A stretch of 64,000 nt of DNA from Bacillota bacterium. Its GTDB lineage: Bacteria; Bacillota; Clostridia; Lachnospirales; Lachnospiraceae. Below are positions 1 through 7,023 of the stretch, piece by piece. The stretch is from contig JAEZFK010000021.1 in assembly GCA_023437715.1 (NCBI GenBank), forward strand, positions 124,001 through 188,000. The letters run 5' to 3'. The translations under genes and the position numbers were made by a program. How positions within the stretch are numbered: the first letter of the stretch is position 1; each line of letters starts with the position of its first letter. The notes under the pieces were generated by a model that saw only the letters and a list, made by a program, of their open reading frames with translations, made no database searches and had not been told where the DNA came from.

Positions 1-378
1 GATTTACAGGATGAGAAACAGCTTACGGCGTTTTCAGAAAAAATAAAAAAGGTTCTGGAACAAGTAAATTCCACGGCAGAATTACATATACCAGGCAATT
101 ACCCATATAAAGAATATAAGGTAATCCCCATGGTTCCGGAGACAGGGGAGGAATGCGTTAAATGTGGTTTATGTGCGGAGAAATGCCCGGTTGAAGCCAT
201 TCCCGAAGAAAATCCCATGCTGACAGACGGGGAGAAATGTATTTCCTGCATGCGCTGTGTCATTATTTGCCCTCAAAATGCCCGCCATGGCAATGCGGCA
301 TCCATGGAGGCGGTTTCAAAGAAGTTAGAAAAAGTATGCTCAGACAGAAAAGAAAATGAATTGTTTCTTATGAAATAA
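1..378 (+). CDS. EFR1-type ferredoxin domain protein, 3' part only
   Basis: The reading frame is open from the first base, so the N-terminal part lies outside the window. The visible C-terminus carries two CxxCxxCxxxCP clusters (starting CVKCGLC and CISCMRC), the signature of a 2x[4Fe-4S] bacterial ferredoxin fold for electron transfer. EFR1-family proteins join such a module to an N-terminal flavodoxin domain, and the preceding visible residues fit the linker of that family. The flavodoxin half cannot be seen, so a plain ferredoxin-domain protein is the alternative. The ATG at 130 is internal and is not the true start. Confidence 0.8.
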   Translation, partial: DLQDEKQLTAFSEKIKKVLEQVNSTAELHIPGNYPYKEYKVIPMVPETGEECVKCGLCAEKCPVEAIPEENPMLTDGEKCISCMRCVIICPQNARHGNAASMEAVSKKLEKVCSDRKENELFLMK

Positions 379-448
379 CTTTGACAGTCGGTAAGCAGGG
401 CGGCATTCTGTTTATAAAGCTGTTTATATTCTGCGGGGGAATGAGTTT

Positions 449-1000
449 ATGAAAGTTGTATTTATAATTGGAAATGGGTCTGTTGGAAAAATGACGGTTG
501 GGCAGGAATTGATGAAAATTACGGACTTGCGTTTGTTCCATAATCACATGACAATTGAACCGGTCATTGAAATTTTTGGTTCCTATAATGGAAAAATAAT
601 TTCTCGATTAAGAGAAGTGATTTTTGAAGAATTTGCCGCATCAGATAATTATGGACTTATTTTTACATACATGTGGGCGTTTGACCAGAAATCCGATTGG
701 GATTATATTGAGCACGTCAAAGATATATTCAGACCATACAAAACTGAATTTTATTACGTTGAGCTTGTCGCTTCAAGAGAAGTACGTTTGGAGAGAAATA
801 TAACTGAAAATAGATTGCGCAACAAGGCATCGAAACGAGATATTAATATTTCTAATCAAATATTGATGAGTAATGATGAAAAGTACCGTTTCGTGAGCAA
901 TGACGGGGAAATACCATTTGATAATTATATTAAGATTGATAATTCGTATATCGCACCTGATATGGTTGCTCAAAAAATAAAAACCTTATTTGAATTATAG
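449..1000 (+). CDS. P-loop kinase-like / AAA family ATPase
   Basis: This 183-residue cytosolic protein begins with a nucleotide-binding loop of the form GNGSVGKMTVG about nine residues from the start, followed by an HNH-like FHNHMT segment. It resembles the small shikimate-kinase or chloramphenicol-phosphotransferase-like ATPases often annotated only as AAA family ATPase. The substrate cannot be told from sequence. It is A+T-rich compared with the genes after 1.6 kb, as is the acetyltransferase that follows 26 bases later, so the two may have arrived together. Confidence 0.6.
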   Translation: MKVVFIIGNGSVGKMTVGQELMKITDLRLFHNHMTIEPVIEIFGSYNGKIISRLREVIFEEFAASDNYGLIFTYMWAFDQKSDWDYIEHVKDIFRPYKTEFYYVELVASREVRLERNITENRLRNKASKRDINISNQILMSNDEKYRFVSNDGEIPFDNYIKIDNSYIAPDMVAQKIKTLFEL

Positions 1001-1026
1001 GATAAGTTAAATTTATGGAGAAAATT

Positions 1027-1560
1027 ATGGAGAATAAGATTATTATTGCAGAGACAGAACGATTAATCTTAAGAAGATATCTGGAACGTGATCTACAGGA
1101 TTTGCATGAATATCTTTCAAACACAGAAGTAGTTAAATATGAACCATATAAAACAATGTGTTTAGAAGAGGTACAGAATAATCTTAAATGGAGAATTTCA
1201 ACAGATGAAATGATTGCAGTTGAGTTAAAAAGCAATAATAAAATGATTGGCAATGTGTATTTGGGAAAAAGGGATTTTGAATCACTTGAAATTGGATATG
1301 TGTTTAATCAGGAGTATTGGGGAAAGGGTTACGCAAAAGAAAGCTGCACAGTATTAATGGAGCAGGCTTTTTCTCGTGGCATTCATAGAATATTTGCGCA
1401 ATGCGATCCGGAAAATTTAAATTCGTGGGGGCTGCTGGAAAAACTGGGATTTAAGAGAGAAGCCCATCTAAAACAAAATGTTTATTTTTGGAGAGATGAG
1501 CATGATAAGCCCATATGGAAGGATACATATATTTACGGTAAGCTGAATGTAAATGCATAA
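1027..1560 (+). CDS. GNAT family N-acetyltransferase (RimJ/RimL type)
   Basis: The protein opens with the ETERLILRRY segment typical of RimJ/RimL-type acetyltransferases. It has the acetyl-CoA motif region EIGYVFNQEYWGKGYAKE and a C-terminal NLNSWGLLEKLGFKREA segment, so the fold is complete at about 177 residues. It should transfer an acetyl group from acetyl-CoA to a protein N-terminus or small amine. An ATG at 1015 is also in frame, but 1027 is preferred because GGAG at 1017-1020 lies six bases before it. The acceptor is unknown. Confidence 0.8.
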   Translation: MENKIIIAETERLILRRYLERDLQDLHEYLSNTEVVKYEPYKTMCLEEVQNNLKWRISTDEMIAVELKSNNKMIGNVYLGKRDFESLEIGYVFNQEYWGKGYAKESCTVLMEQAFSRGIHRIFAQCDPENLNSWGLLEKLGFKREAHLKQNVYFWRDEHDKPIWKDTYIYGKLNVNA

Positions 1561-1563
1561 GAA

Positions 1564-1579
1564 TTGTATCATGATACAA
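1564..1579. promoter_or_regulatory. Perfect 16-bp palindrome, candidate operator
   Basis: TTGTATCATGATACAA is its own reverse complement and lies just after the acetyltransferase stop, 105 bases before the racemase start. Its symmetry and length fit a dimeric repressor site (MarR, GntR or TetR class). A second inverted repeat, GTCCGGC (1624-1630) with GCCGGAC (1653-1659), follows in the presumed racemase leader. No cognate regulator is adjacent. Confidence 0.4.
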
Positions 1580-1684
1580 AGACCTTAAAACATATTGAAC
1601 CACTGATATTGTCAGGGCTCACAGTCCGGCCAGGAAATTAAAGCTTAGAGCCGCCGGACAAAAATCTTATAGGAGGGAATAAAA

Positions 1685-2377
1685 TTGAAAACAATAGGAC
1701 TGCTGGGCGGAATGAGCTGGGAAAGCACAGTAACTTACTATCAGATCGTGAATAAAGCCATAAAACAGGAACTGGGCGGATTGCATTCGGCAAAGGTTCT
1801 GCTGTACAGCGTGGATTTTGCCGAAATTGAGAAGTGCCAGGCAGAAGGGGATTGGGAAAGAAGCGGGGATATTTTATCTGAAGCCGCTGAAAACCTGGAG
1901 AAAGCAGGAGCGGATTTTATCGTGATCTGTACCAATACCATGCATAAGGTAGTGCCTCAAATACAAAGCAGGATTGGAATTCCGGTTATCCATATTGCAG
2001 AAGCAACCGCGGAAGAACTAAAACGCCATGAGATTGCCAGGGTCGCGCTATTGGGAACAAAATACACCATGACCCAGGATTTTTACAAGGAAAAGTTGGA
2101 AAAGGCGGGAATTTCGGTCCTGATCCCGGATGCACAGGGCATAGAGACAGTAAACAACATTATCTACAAGGAATTGTGTTTAGGCGTTATATCGGAAGAA
2201 TCGAAAGAAAAACTTCTCCGTATTATTGACAGCCTTGCAGAACAGGGGGCACAGGGAGTAATTCTCGGCTGTACGGAAATCGGTCTGCTCATCCAGCAAA
2301 AAGACACAGATTTACCTGTTTTCGATACAACACAGATTCACGCTTTAAAGGCTGCAAAGCTGTCTGTGGAAAAATAA
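1685..2377 (+). CDS. Aspartate/glutamate racemase family protein
   Basis: This 230-residue enzyme belongs to the cofactor-independent Asp/Glu/hydantoin racemase superfamily, which uses two cysteines as acid and base. Both halves are visible: GLLGGMSWEST at the N-terminus, CTNTMHK with the first catalytic cysteine, and ILGCTEIGLL with the second. The pattern is closest to the YgeA or aspartate racemase branch, supplying D-amino acids for cell wall or signalling. The start is TTG at 1685, seven bases after a strong AGGAGGGA at 1670-1677. The precise amino acid substrate is not evident. Confidence 0.85.
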   Translation: MKTIGLLGGMSWESTVTYYQIVNKAIKQELGGLHSAKVLLYSVDFAEIEKCQAEGDWERSGDILSEAAENLEKAGADFIVICTNTMHKVVPQIQSRIGIPVIHIAEATAEELKRHEIARVALLGTKYTMTQDFYKEKLEKAGISVLIPDAQGIETVNNIIYKELCLGVISEESKEKLLRIIDSLAEQGAQGVILGCTEIGLLIQQKDTDLPVFDTTQIHALKAAKLSVEK

Positions 2378-2428
2378 ATTCAGGTCTCAAATCATACAAC
2401 CTTACAAAGGAGCTGTTACCGGAAAAAC

Positions 2429-3046
2429 ATGAATGATATCATCCAAAAAACAATTCACAATCTTAATAGAAATAATATGGCCGGATATTATGCAGATTCG
2501 GTCCCACGGCTCCACGAAATCTTCCGGTTCCTGGTTCAGAAAGGTGAAACAGTGGGCTGTGGAGACTCAGTAACCCTTGAGCAGACAGGAATCTTTGATC
2601 TGGTTCGGTGCGGGGATTACAGTTTTCTGGATAAGCACGAGCTGGGATTAAGCCATGATGAAAAGCGGGAAATATATCTTCATAATTTTCGGGCCGACAC
2701 TTTTTTAACAGGCGTCAATGCAGTCACAACAGATGGAAGCCTGTTTAACATCGACGGAAATGGAAGCCGGGTTGCCCCGATTTTATACGGTCCCAAACAG
2801 GTCATCGCCGTGGTCGGAACCAATAAGATTGTAAATTCTGTTGAGGAGGCCGTCTTGCGGGCGCGCCAGATTGCCGCTCCCCTGGATGCAAAACGCCTGG
2901 GAAAAAGCACTCCCTGTACGAAACGGAACCAATGCATGGACTGCCATCATACACAACGTATCTGCAATGATTTCGTTTTAGTTACGGGACAATTTGAAAA
3001 GGATAGAATCAAGGTTATTTTTATTGAGGGAGATTACGGTTTCTGA
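2429..3046 (+). CDS. LUD-domain protein (lactate utilization family)
   Basis: The 205-residue protein matches the LUD domain (formerly DUF162, LutC/YkgG-like). Recognisable parts are the GDSVTLEQTG segment, a DTFLTGVNAVTTDGSLFN core and IAVVGTNKIV. A cysteine-rich C-terminal stretch (CTKRNQC, CHHTQRIC) is typical of the stand-alone clostridial form. Family members take part in lactate oxidation complexes, but no lutA or lutB partner is next to it, so a lactate role is uncertain. It starts at ATG 2429 after AAAGGAG at 2406-2412. Confidence 0.75.
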   Translation: MNDIIQKTIHNLNRNNMAGYYADSVPRLHEIFRFLVQKGETVGCGDSVTLEQTGIFDLVRCGDYSFLDKHELGLSHDEKREIYLHNFRADTFLTGVNAVTTDGSLFNIDGNGSRVAPILYGPKQVIAVVGTNKIVNSVEEAVLRARQIAAPLDAKRLGKSTPCTKRNQCMDCHHTQRICNDFVLVTGQFEKDRIKVIFIEGDYGF

Positions 3047-3117
3047 GTGAGCAGGAGAAAGCAAGCCGCCATATTGGCCCGGACTGTCATGAATCTGAAT
3101 GTGGGGAATAATGAAAA

Positions 3118-3975
3118 ATGGATATACAGGAAAAAGTTATAGAAGTTAAGGATTATGTGTCAAAGTCAAACCTGCCTGTCAGTGATTACGTCATTAACCC
3201 TTATGTGGGCTGTCCTCATGGCTGCAAATATTGCTATGCCTGTTTTATGAAGCGTTTTACAAATCATGATGAGGAATGGGGAACCTTTATTGATATAAAG
3301 CATTGTGATAAGCCTGTCAGCAAAAGAAAGCTGCAAAATAAGTCGGTGTTCCTGTCCTCTGTTACAGACTGCTATAATGAATTTGAGGAAAAGTACTGTG
3401 TTACTCGGAAGATATTGGAGCAATTAGCTGACGTGGACTGTAAGCTGGGGATTTCTACAAAGTCCAGCCTTATTTTAAGAGATATTGACCTGTTGAAAAA
3501 ATGCAGGAATCTAACGGTTTCCGTATCGATCAATACTCTTGATGAGCAGTTTAAAAACGATATGGATAACGCCAGCAGCATTGAGGACAGGTTAAATACC
3601 TTGAAAGTGCTGCACGAAAACGGCATATATGCGGTCCTGTTTATGTCGCCCATATTTCCGGAGATTACAGACTTTCGAAAAATAATTGAATGCAGCCGCT
3701 CTTTCGTCGACGAATATTGGTTCGAGAACCTGAATTTGCGCGGCGGATATAAAGAAGCCATTTTGACTTATATCAATCAGGAGTATCCTGAACTTACGGA
3801 GCTTTATGATGGTATATACAGGAAGGGCCATATGGAGTACTGGGATAATCTGGCGCTCCAGATCGAGGAGTACTGCCGGGATCACTCCATTAACCATGTC
3901 AATTATTTTTATCATGAAAAACTGGTGAAAGAGAAATTAGAGAGGAACCGTGGAATATGCAAGGGAATTTTTTGA
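3118..3975 (+). CDS. Radical SAM protein of the SPL-like branch
   Basis: A CxxxCxYC iron-sulfur motif occurs at Cys32, Cys36 and Cys39 within NPYVGCPHGCKYCYACFM, so this is a radical S-adenosylmethionine enzyme. The flanking sequence is typical of spore-photoproduct-lyase-like proteins. It recalls proteins called radical SAM mobile pair protein B, which usually sit beside a second radical SAM gene. No partner is present here: the neighbours are a LUD protein and a GyrI-like protein. At 285 residues it has the core barrel but no obvious C-terminal SPASM cluster. The substrate is unknown. Confidence 0.75.
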   Translation: MDIQEKVIEVKDYVSKSNLPVSDYVINPYVGCPHGCKYCYACFMKRFTNHDEEWGTFIDIKHCDKPVSKRKLQNKSVFLSSVTDCYNEFEEKYCVTRKILEQLADVDCKLGISTKSSLILRDIDLLKKCRNLTVSVSINTLDEQFKNDMDNASSIEDRLNTLKVLHENGIYAVLFMSPIFPEITDFRKIIECSRSFVDEYWFENLNLRGGYKEAILTYINQEYPELTELYDGIYRKGHMEYWDNLALQIEEYCRDHSINHVNYFYHEKLVKEKLERNRGICKGIF

Positions 3976-4031
3976 GGTGTAGATTTTAAATATCCAGAAG
4001 AAGATACCGGAGTTTTCAAGGAGCTGTGAAA

Positions 4032-4112
4032 ATGATAAAAGCAGAAAAAATCATGTCATCCGCAGATTATCATATAAATAACTTTGATAAACTATTAACA
4101 ACCATAATATAA
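4032..4112 (+). CDS. Possible small peptide gene, 26 residues
   Basis: A 27-codon frame starts at ATG 4032, eight bases after a canonical AAGGAG (4018-4023), and ends in TAA 19 bases before the next gene. The predicted product is MIKAEKIMSSADYHINNFDK followed by LLTTII, with no signal peptide or known family. The good ribosome binding site is the only support. It may be a real small protein, a leader, or a chance frame in AT-rich spacer. Confidence 0.3.
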   Translation: MIKAEKIMSSADYHINNFDKLLTTII

Positions 4113-4131
4113 AATCAAGGGGGAATAAGGT

Positions 4132-4581
4132 ATGGAGTACAAGATTATTTCAAAGGAAGCATTTCGTGTAGCCGGTATCAGAAAGGTTACGGAAACTGCC
4201 GGGGGTGTCTGGGCAATTGTCAAAGCAGACGGCAGTATGAAGAAAATGCAGGAGATTGCAGGGGAAGATAAGGCGATGCTGGGCCTGTGCTTTGGATTCG
4301 ACGAGAAAGGCAATAATGACAGCATGGCTGGATTTCTCACGGACAAAGAGCAATTGGACGGCTATGAAGTATATCAATATCCTGCTTCTCACTGGGCGGA
4401 GCTGTCCGTGGAGGGAAAAATTTCAGATCATGTTCTACAGAACGCATGGCAGTACATTCATGAAGAGCTCCTTGCCAAGGGAATCCTGGTCCAGAAGGAT
4501 GTGCCCACAATAGAAGAGTATGTCCTCTGGGATGAGGAAAAGGATTCCTGCAAGGTAAATATTTATATAGCTGTTCAGTAA
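4132..4581 (+). CDS. GyrI-like / effector-binding domain protein
   Basis: This 149-residue protein matches the stand-alone GyrI-like small-molecule-binding domain, the same fold as the effector half of BmrR-type and AraC-type regulators. It begins with the usual EYKIISKEAFRVAGIR strand, has a GFDEKG turn and ends in the KVNIYIAVQ strand. It has no DNA-binding part, so it probably binds a hydrophobic or cationic ligand in the cytosol. It starts after AAGGGGGAAT, and the pentapeptide-repeat gene follows 25 bases downstream, suggesting cotranscription. Confidence 0.8.
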   Translation: MEYKIISKEAFRVAGIRKVTETAGGVWAIVKADGSMKKMQEIAGEDKAMLGLCFGFDEKGNNDSMAGFLTDKEQLDGYEVYQYPASHWAELSVEGKISDHVLQNAWQYIHEELLAKGILVQKDVPTIEEYVLWDEEKDSCKVNIYIAVQ

Positions 4582-4606
4582 AATCCAAAGAGAAAGGAAG
4601 CAGTAC

Positions 4607-5266
4607 ATGAGCCAGAAAATTCTCACCCCGGTTCTTCCGGATGCGTTGGATTATGCACTGGAGGATATAGAAGAATTATGCAGCAGAAAGAACCGGGAGG
4701 AAACGGTTCGGACGGTTTTCATAAGAAATCTCCATGCAGCAGAGGAGGATTTTTCCCACATGTGTTTTTCCGCTGTCAGATTTGAAAACTGCATATTCCG
4801 GGATTGCAGCTTTGAGAAAGGGGAGTTTACGGATGTGGTATTTCACGCCTGTGACTTATCCAACTGCAATTTTGAGGACTCCTATTTTAACCGTACGGAA
4901 TTTTCCACCTCAAAGGGTATGGGAACAAAGTTCTGCGGGAGCACCATGCTCCATACCGTAATTGGGGACTGCAATCTCAATTATGCCAACTTTGACTCTT
5001 CAAGGATGGAACATATTCGTTTTTCCGATTCCCAGCTTTACGGCGGTTCTATCACCCAATGCCGCTGCAAGGCGGTGGAATGGGACCGTGCAAATCTGGA
5101 AAATGCCAGCTTTTTTAAAACCACGATGAAAGGAATGGATTTTACCAACAGCAACATACGGGGGCTGGTGATGTCTGACAACTGTGGGGAGATTAAAGGC
5201 GCTGTGGTGGATTTATACCAGGCCGCGGAACTGGCAAGGTATCTTGGCATTATTATAAAGAGCTGA
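4607..5266 (+). CDS. Pentapeptide-repeat protein
   Basis: From about residue 50 to 185 the 219-residue protein shows A(D/N)LXX-type five-residue periodicity, for example FENCIFRDCSFEKGEF, CDLSNCNFEDSYF and DRANLENASFF. This predicts a right-handed quadrilateral beta-helix. Qnr and MfpA proteins with this fold mimic DNA and protect gyrase, but most family members have no known role. It follows the GyrI-like gene by 25 bases with an AGAAAGGAAG ribosome binding site. Quinolone protection is only a possibility. Confidence 0.85.
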   Translation: MSQKILTPVLPDALDYALEDIEELCSRKNREETVRTVFIRNLHAAEEDFSHMCFSAVRFENCIFRDCSFEKGEFTDVVFHACDLSNCNFEDSYFNRTEFSTSKGMGTKFCGSTMLHTVIGDCNLNYANFDSSRMEHIRFSDSQLYGGSITQCRCKAVEWDRANLENASFFKTTMKGMDFTNSNIRGLVMSDNCGEIKGAVVDLYQAAELARYLGIIIKS

Positions 5267-5306
5267 CGGTTTTAAGCCCTTACACGTTTCTGAAACAAAA
5301 ATGAGG

Positions 5307-5334
5307 TTTTCAATTGCCTTTTGTATGGTATAAT
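5307..5334 (+). promoter_or_regulatory. Extended -10 promoter for the CD3324 gene
   Basis: TGGTATAAT (5326-5334) is a full extended -10 element (TGn plus TATAAT). A weak -35, TTTTCA (5307-5312), lies 16 bases upstream of the hexamer. Transcription would start near 5341 and give a leader of about 150 bases before the gene at 5490. Confidence 0.6.
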
Positions 5335-5386
5335 GTTTCTAATTACATGGAAAGACAACTGTTTGTTAAAGGAGGCGAACTTTTTT

Positions 5387-5413
5387 ATGATGGAACCCTC
5401 GAAGACTGCATAG
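5387..5413 (+). CDS. Possible eight-residue leader peptide
   Basis: A short frame encoding MMEPSKTA follows a GGAGG at 5371-5375. Its TAG stop (5411-5413) lies inside the 5' arm of the leader hairpin at 5405-5428, so a ribosome on this frame would open that stem. The arrangement resembles leader-peptide regulation, but the spacing from the Shine-Dalgarno sequence (11 bases) is long. Confidence 0.35.
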   Translation: MMEPSKTA

Positions 5414-5458
5414 CACGGGTTATGCAGTGAAATAAGTAATTGTATAGCCTTTTGCTAT
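5405..5458 (+). promoter_or_regulatory. Structured leader with alternative hairpins
   Basis: ACTGCATA (5405-5412) pairs perfectly with TATGCAGT (5421-5428). Downstream, ATAGC (5444-5448) pairs with GCTAT (5454-5458). The bases ATAGCA at 5410-5415 can instead pair with TGCTAT at 5453-5458, so the two forms are mutually exclusive. No U-tract follows, so any control would act on translation or RNA stability rather than by intrinsic termination. Confidence 0.45.
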
Positions 5459-5489
5459 TCCCGACAGTAAAATATGTTTGGAGGAAGCG

Positions 5490-5774
5490 ATGAGCTATCA
5501 GAAAGCGAATGAAATTTTACCGGAAGAGCTGGTGGAATTAATTCAGAATTATATAGACGGGGAATATGTTTATATCCCCAGAAAACAGGAAAACAAACGG
5601 ACCTGGGGCCAGGGCACGGGAGCCAGAGAGGAAAGAAAGCTCCGGGACTTATCCATCTATGAGGATTATGTTTCCGGCATATGCGTGAAGCATTTGGCAG
5701 AACGCTATTATTTATCCGAGAAAAGCATCCAGAGAATCGTGCTTCAGGAAAAGAAAAGCAAGAAAATGAAATAG
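5490..5774 (+). CDS. CD3324 family protein (Mor-like helix-turn-helix)
   Basis: The 94-residue product begins MSYQKANEILPEELVELIQ and continues with an IDGEYVYIPRK segment and a C-terminal helix-turn-helix-like LAERYYLSEKSIQRIV. This matches the CD3324 family, which is common in clostridia and related to the Mor transcription activator fold. A DNA-binding role is likely but unproven. ATG 5490 is chosen over the in-frame TTG at 5478 because GGAGG (5480-5484) lies five bases before it. Confidence 0.8.
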   Translation: MSYQKANEILPEELVELIQNYIDGEYVYIPRKQENKRTWGQGTGAREERKLRDLSIYEDYVSGICVKHLAERYYLSEKSIQRIVLQEKKSKKMK

Positions 5775-5815
5775 GGCAGCGCACCGGAAAGAAAGAGGGG
5801 CGCTGCCTTTTCTTT
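5775..5815 (+). terminator. Intrinsic terminator after the CD3324 gene
   Basis: GGCAGCGC (5775-5782) pairs perfectly with GCGCTGCC (5800-5807) and is followed by TTTTCTTT. Confidence 0.85.
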
Positions 5816-5901
5816 ATTTCATATGTGAGTATGAGGTGGGAGGAATGAAGCGGGCGTGTTACAGTTGTCTAAAGAAACAATTGTAAAAATGGAGAAAGAA
5901 C

Positions 5902-6567
5902 ATGAAGCGAAATTTACGGAAACAATGGATCGTCACCCCGGACCAGCTTCCTGCCATCATGCGAAGATGCCCCAAATGCGGGAAAAAGACGGAATTTATA
6001 AACAGCGGAAAATTCAGGGTCAATGCCAATGGCCGCCTCATAGATGTCTGGCTGATTTACCGGTGCGGACAATGCAGGACCTCCTGGAATATGACCGTAT
6101 GGGAAAGGGTGGAGGCGGACCGTCTGGAGAAAAAGGAGTATGAGGGATTTTTAAAAAATGATCCTGATCTGGCGGTAAAGTACGGAAGTGACAGGGACTT
6201 ATTCGCCAGAAATAAGGCGGAAGCGGCTGCCTCAAAGGCAGAGTATCATGTGGCAGTCCTGGATACGTCATTTCCCTGCAAAGAGGATTATGCTATGGAA
6301 ATCGAGATAAAGGTTCCCTTTGGGTTTGATTTAAGGGCGGATCTCTTTTTCATGAAACAGCTGTCCGTATCCAGAAGCAGGATAAAAAAGTGGTGCGAGG
6401 ATGGGATGATGTTAAACAAGGGAGAGGCCCTGTCTCCCAGGGAAAAAGTGAAAGACGGGATGCTTTTGCAGGTAAGAAAGGAAGCGTTTCAGTCAGAGCA
6501 GGAATCGGAGCGGGAGAGGCAGGGGATACTTTCTGTCAGAAGAGACAGGGAGGTTAATTGCCGGTAA
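5902..6567 (+). CDS. DUF1062 domain-containing protein
   Basis: This 221-residue protein has an N-terminal zinc-ribbon-like pair (CPKCGKK and CGQC), a VWERVEADRLEKKEY helix and a C-terminal part with an S4-like stretch (QLSVSRSRIKKWCEDG). The arrangement is that of DUF1062. Function is unknown, and the metal-binding cysteines plus S4-like segment suggest RNA or nucleotide contact. Start ATG 5902 follows GGAGAAAG at 5891-5898. It is probably transcribed alone, with terminators on both sides. Confidence 0.75.
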   Translation: MKRNLRKQWIVTPDQLPAIMRRCPKCGKKTEFINSGKFRVNANGRLIDVWLIYRCGQCRTSWNMTVWERVEADRLEKKEYEGFLKNDPDLAVKYGSDRDLFARNKAEAAASKAEYHVAVLDTSFPCKEDYAMEIEIKVPFGFDLRADLFFMKQLSVSRSRIKKWCEDGMMLNKGEALSPREKVKDGMLLQVRKEAFQSEQESERERQGILSVRRDREVNCR

Positions 6568-6597
6568 AAACGAAAGGATTATAGTACTTCAATCTTA

Positions 6598-6638
6598 AAG
6601 GTAACGGGTCTCTGTGAGGCGGACGTTGCCTTTTTCTT
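6598..6638 (+). terminator. Terminator after DUF1062
   Basis: AAGGTAACG (6598-6606) pairs with CGTTGCCTT (6624-6632) with one G-T wobble, followed by TTTCTTT. Confidence 0.7.
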
Positions 6639-6774
6639 TCCTGCCGGTTTGATTCATGGCTTTTTATAAAGCTGTAATCTTCACAAAATTATCGACGGAT
6701 ACCCTGCATCGTAATAAACGTTTTAAAAATTGAAAAACCATTCACGAAACTTGTCTTGAGGAGTTTGTGAGAAC

Positions 6775-6786
6775 TTGTACATACAA
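6775..6786. promoter_or_regulatory. Upstream AraR-like operator
   Basis: TTGTACATACAA has 5-base arms TTGTA and TACAA around two bases. Within its 16-base context (6773-6788) it agrees at 13 positions with the Bacillus AraR box ATTTGTNCGTACAAAT. It lies 35 bases upstream of the -35 hexamer of the sugar importer promoter. The regulator encoded at 11040 is of the AraR type. Confidence 0.6.
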
Positions 6787-6821
6787 CTTTGAAAAAAATG
6801 GGAAAAAATTTAAAATATGTA

Positions 6822-6850
6822 TTGACAAAATGGGAACAAAAATATATAGT
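6822..6850 (+). promoter_or_regulatory. Sigma-A promoter of the sugar importer operon
   Basis: TTGACA (6822-6827) and TATAGT (6845-6850) are 17 bases apart in an A+T-rich region. They predict a leader of about 165 bases before the start at 7024. The 457-base gap between 6567 and 7024 holds the DUF1062 terminator, this promoter and two operator copies, with no further gene seen. Confidence 0.75.
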
Positions 6851-6987
6851 TATTTTAGATTAAACAAATATTACTATAAAATGTAATTATGAACGTGAAA
6901 AATTGAGCAAAATAACATGAAAATAAAACTGGCATATGAGAAAACAGGGAATAGTGAATAAAAATGCAAGCTTGCGCAAAGCACAAG

Positions 6988-6999
6988 TTGTATATACAA
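6988..6999. promoter_or_regulatory. Downstream AraR-like operator
   Basis: TTGTATATACAA is a perfect 12-bp palindrome with the same TTGTA-N2-TACAA form as the site at 6775-6786, 213 bp away. It lies in the transcribed leader 24 bases before the lipoprotein start. Paired sites on both sides of a promoter suggest a looped repression complex. Confidence 0.6.
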
Positions 7000-7023
7000 A
7001 ATATATCACAGGAGGGTAAAATT

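Noticed and set aside
6964..7023. ATG 6964 as start of the ChvE-type lipoprotein
   Set aside because: It would place 20 residues before the signal peptide and includes the operator and Shine-Dalgarno sequence. ATG 7024 has AGGAGGG and the normal signal.
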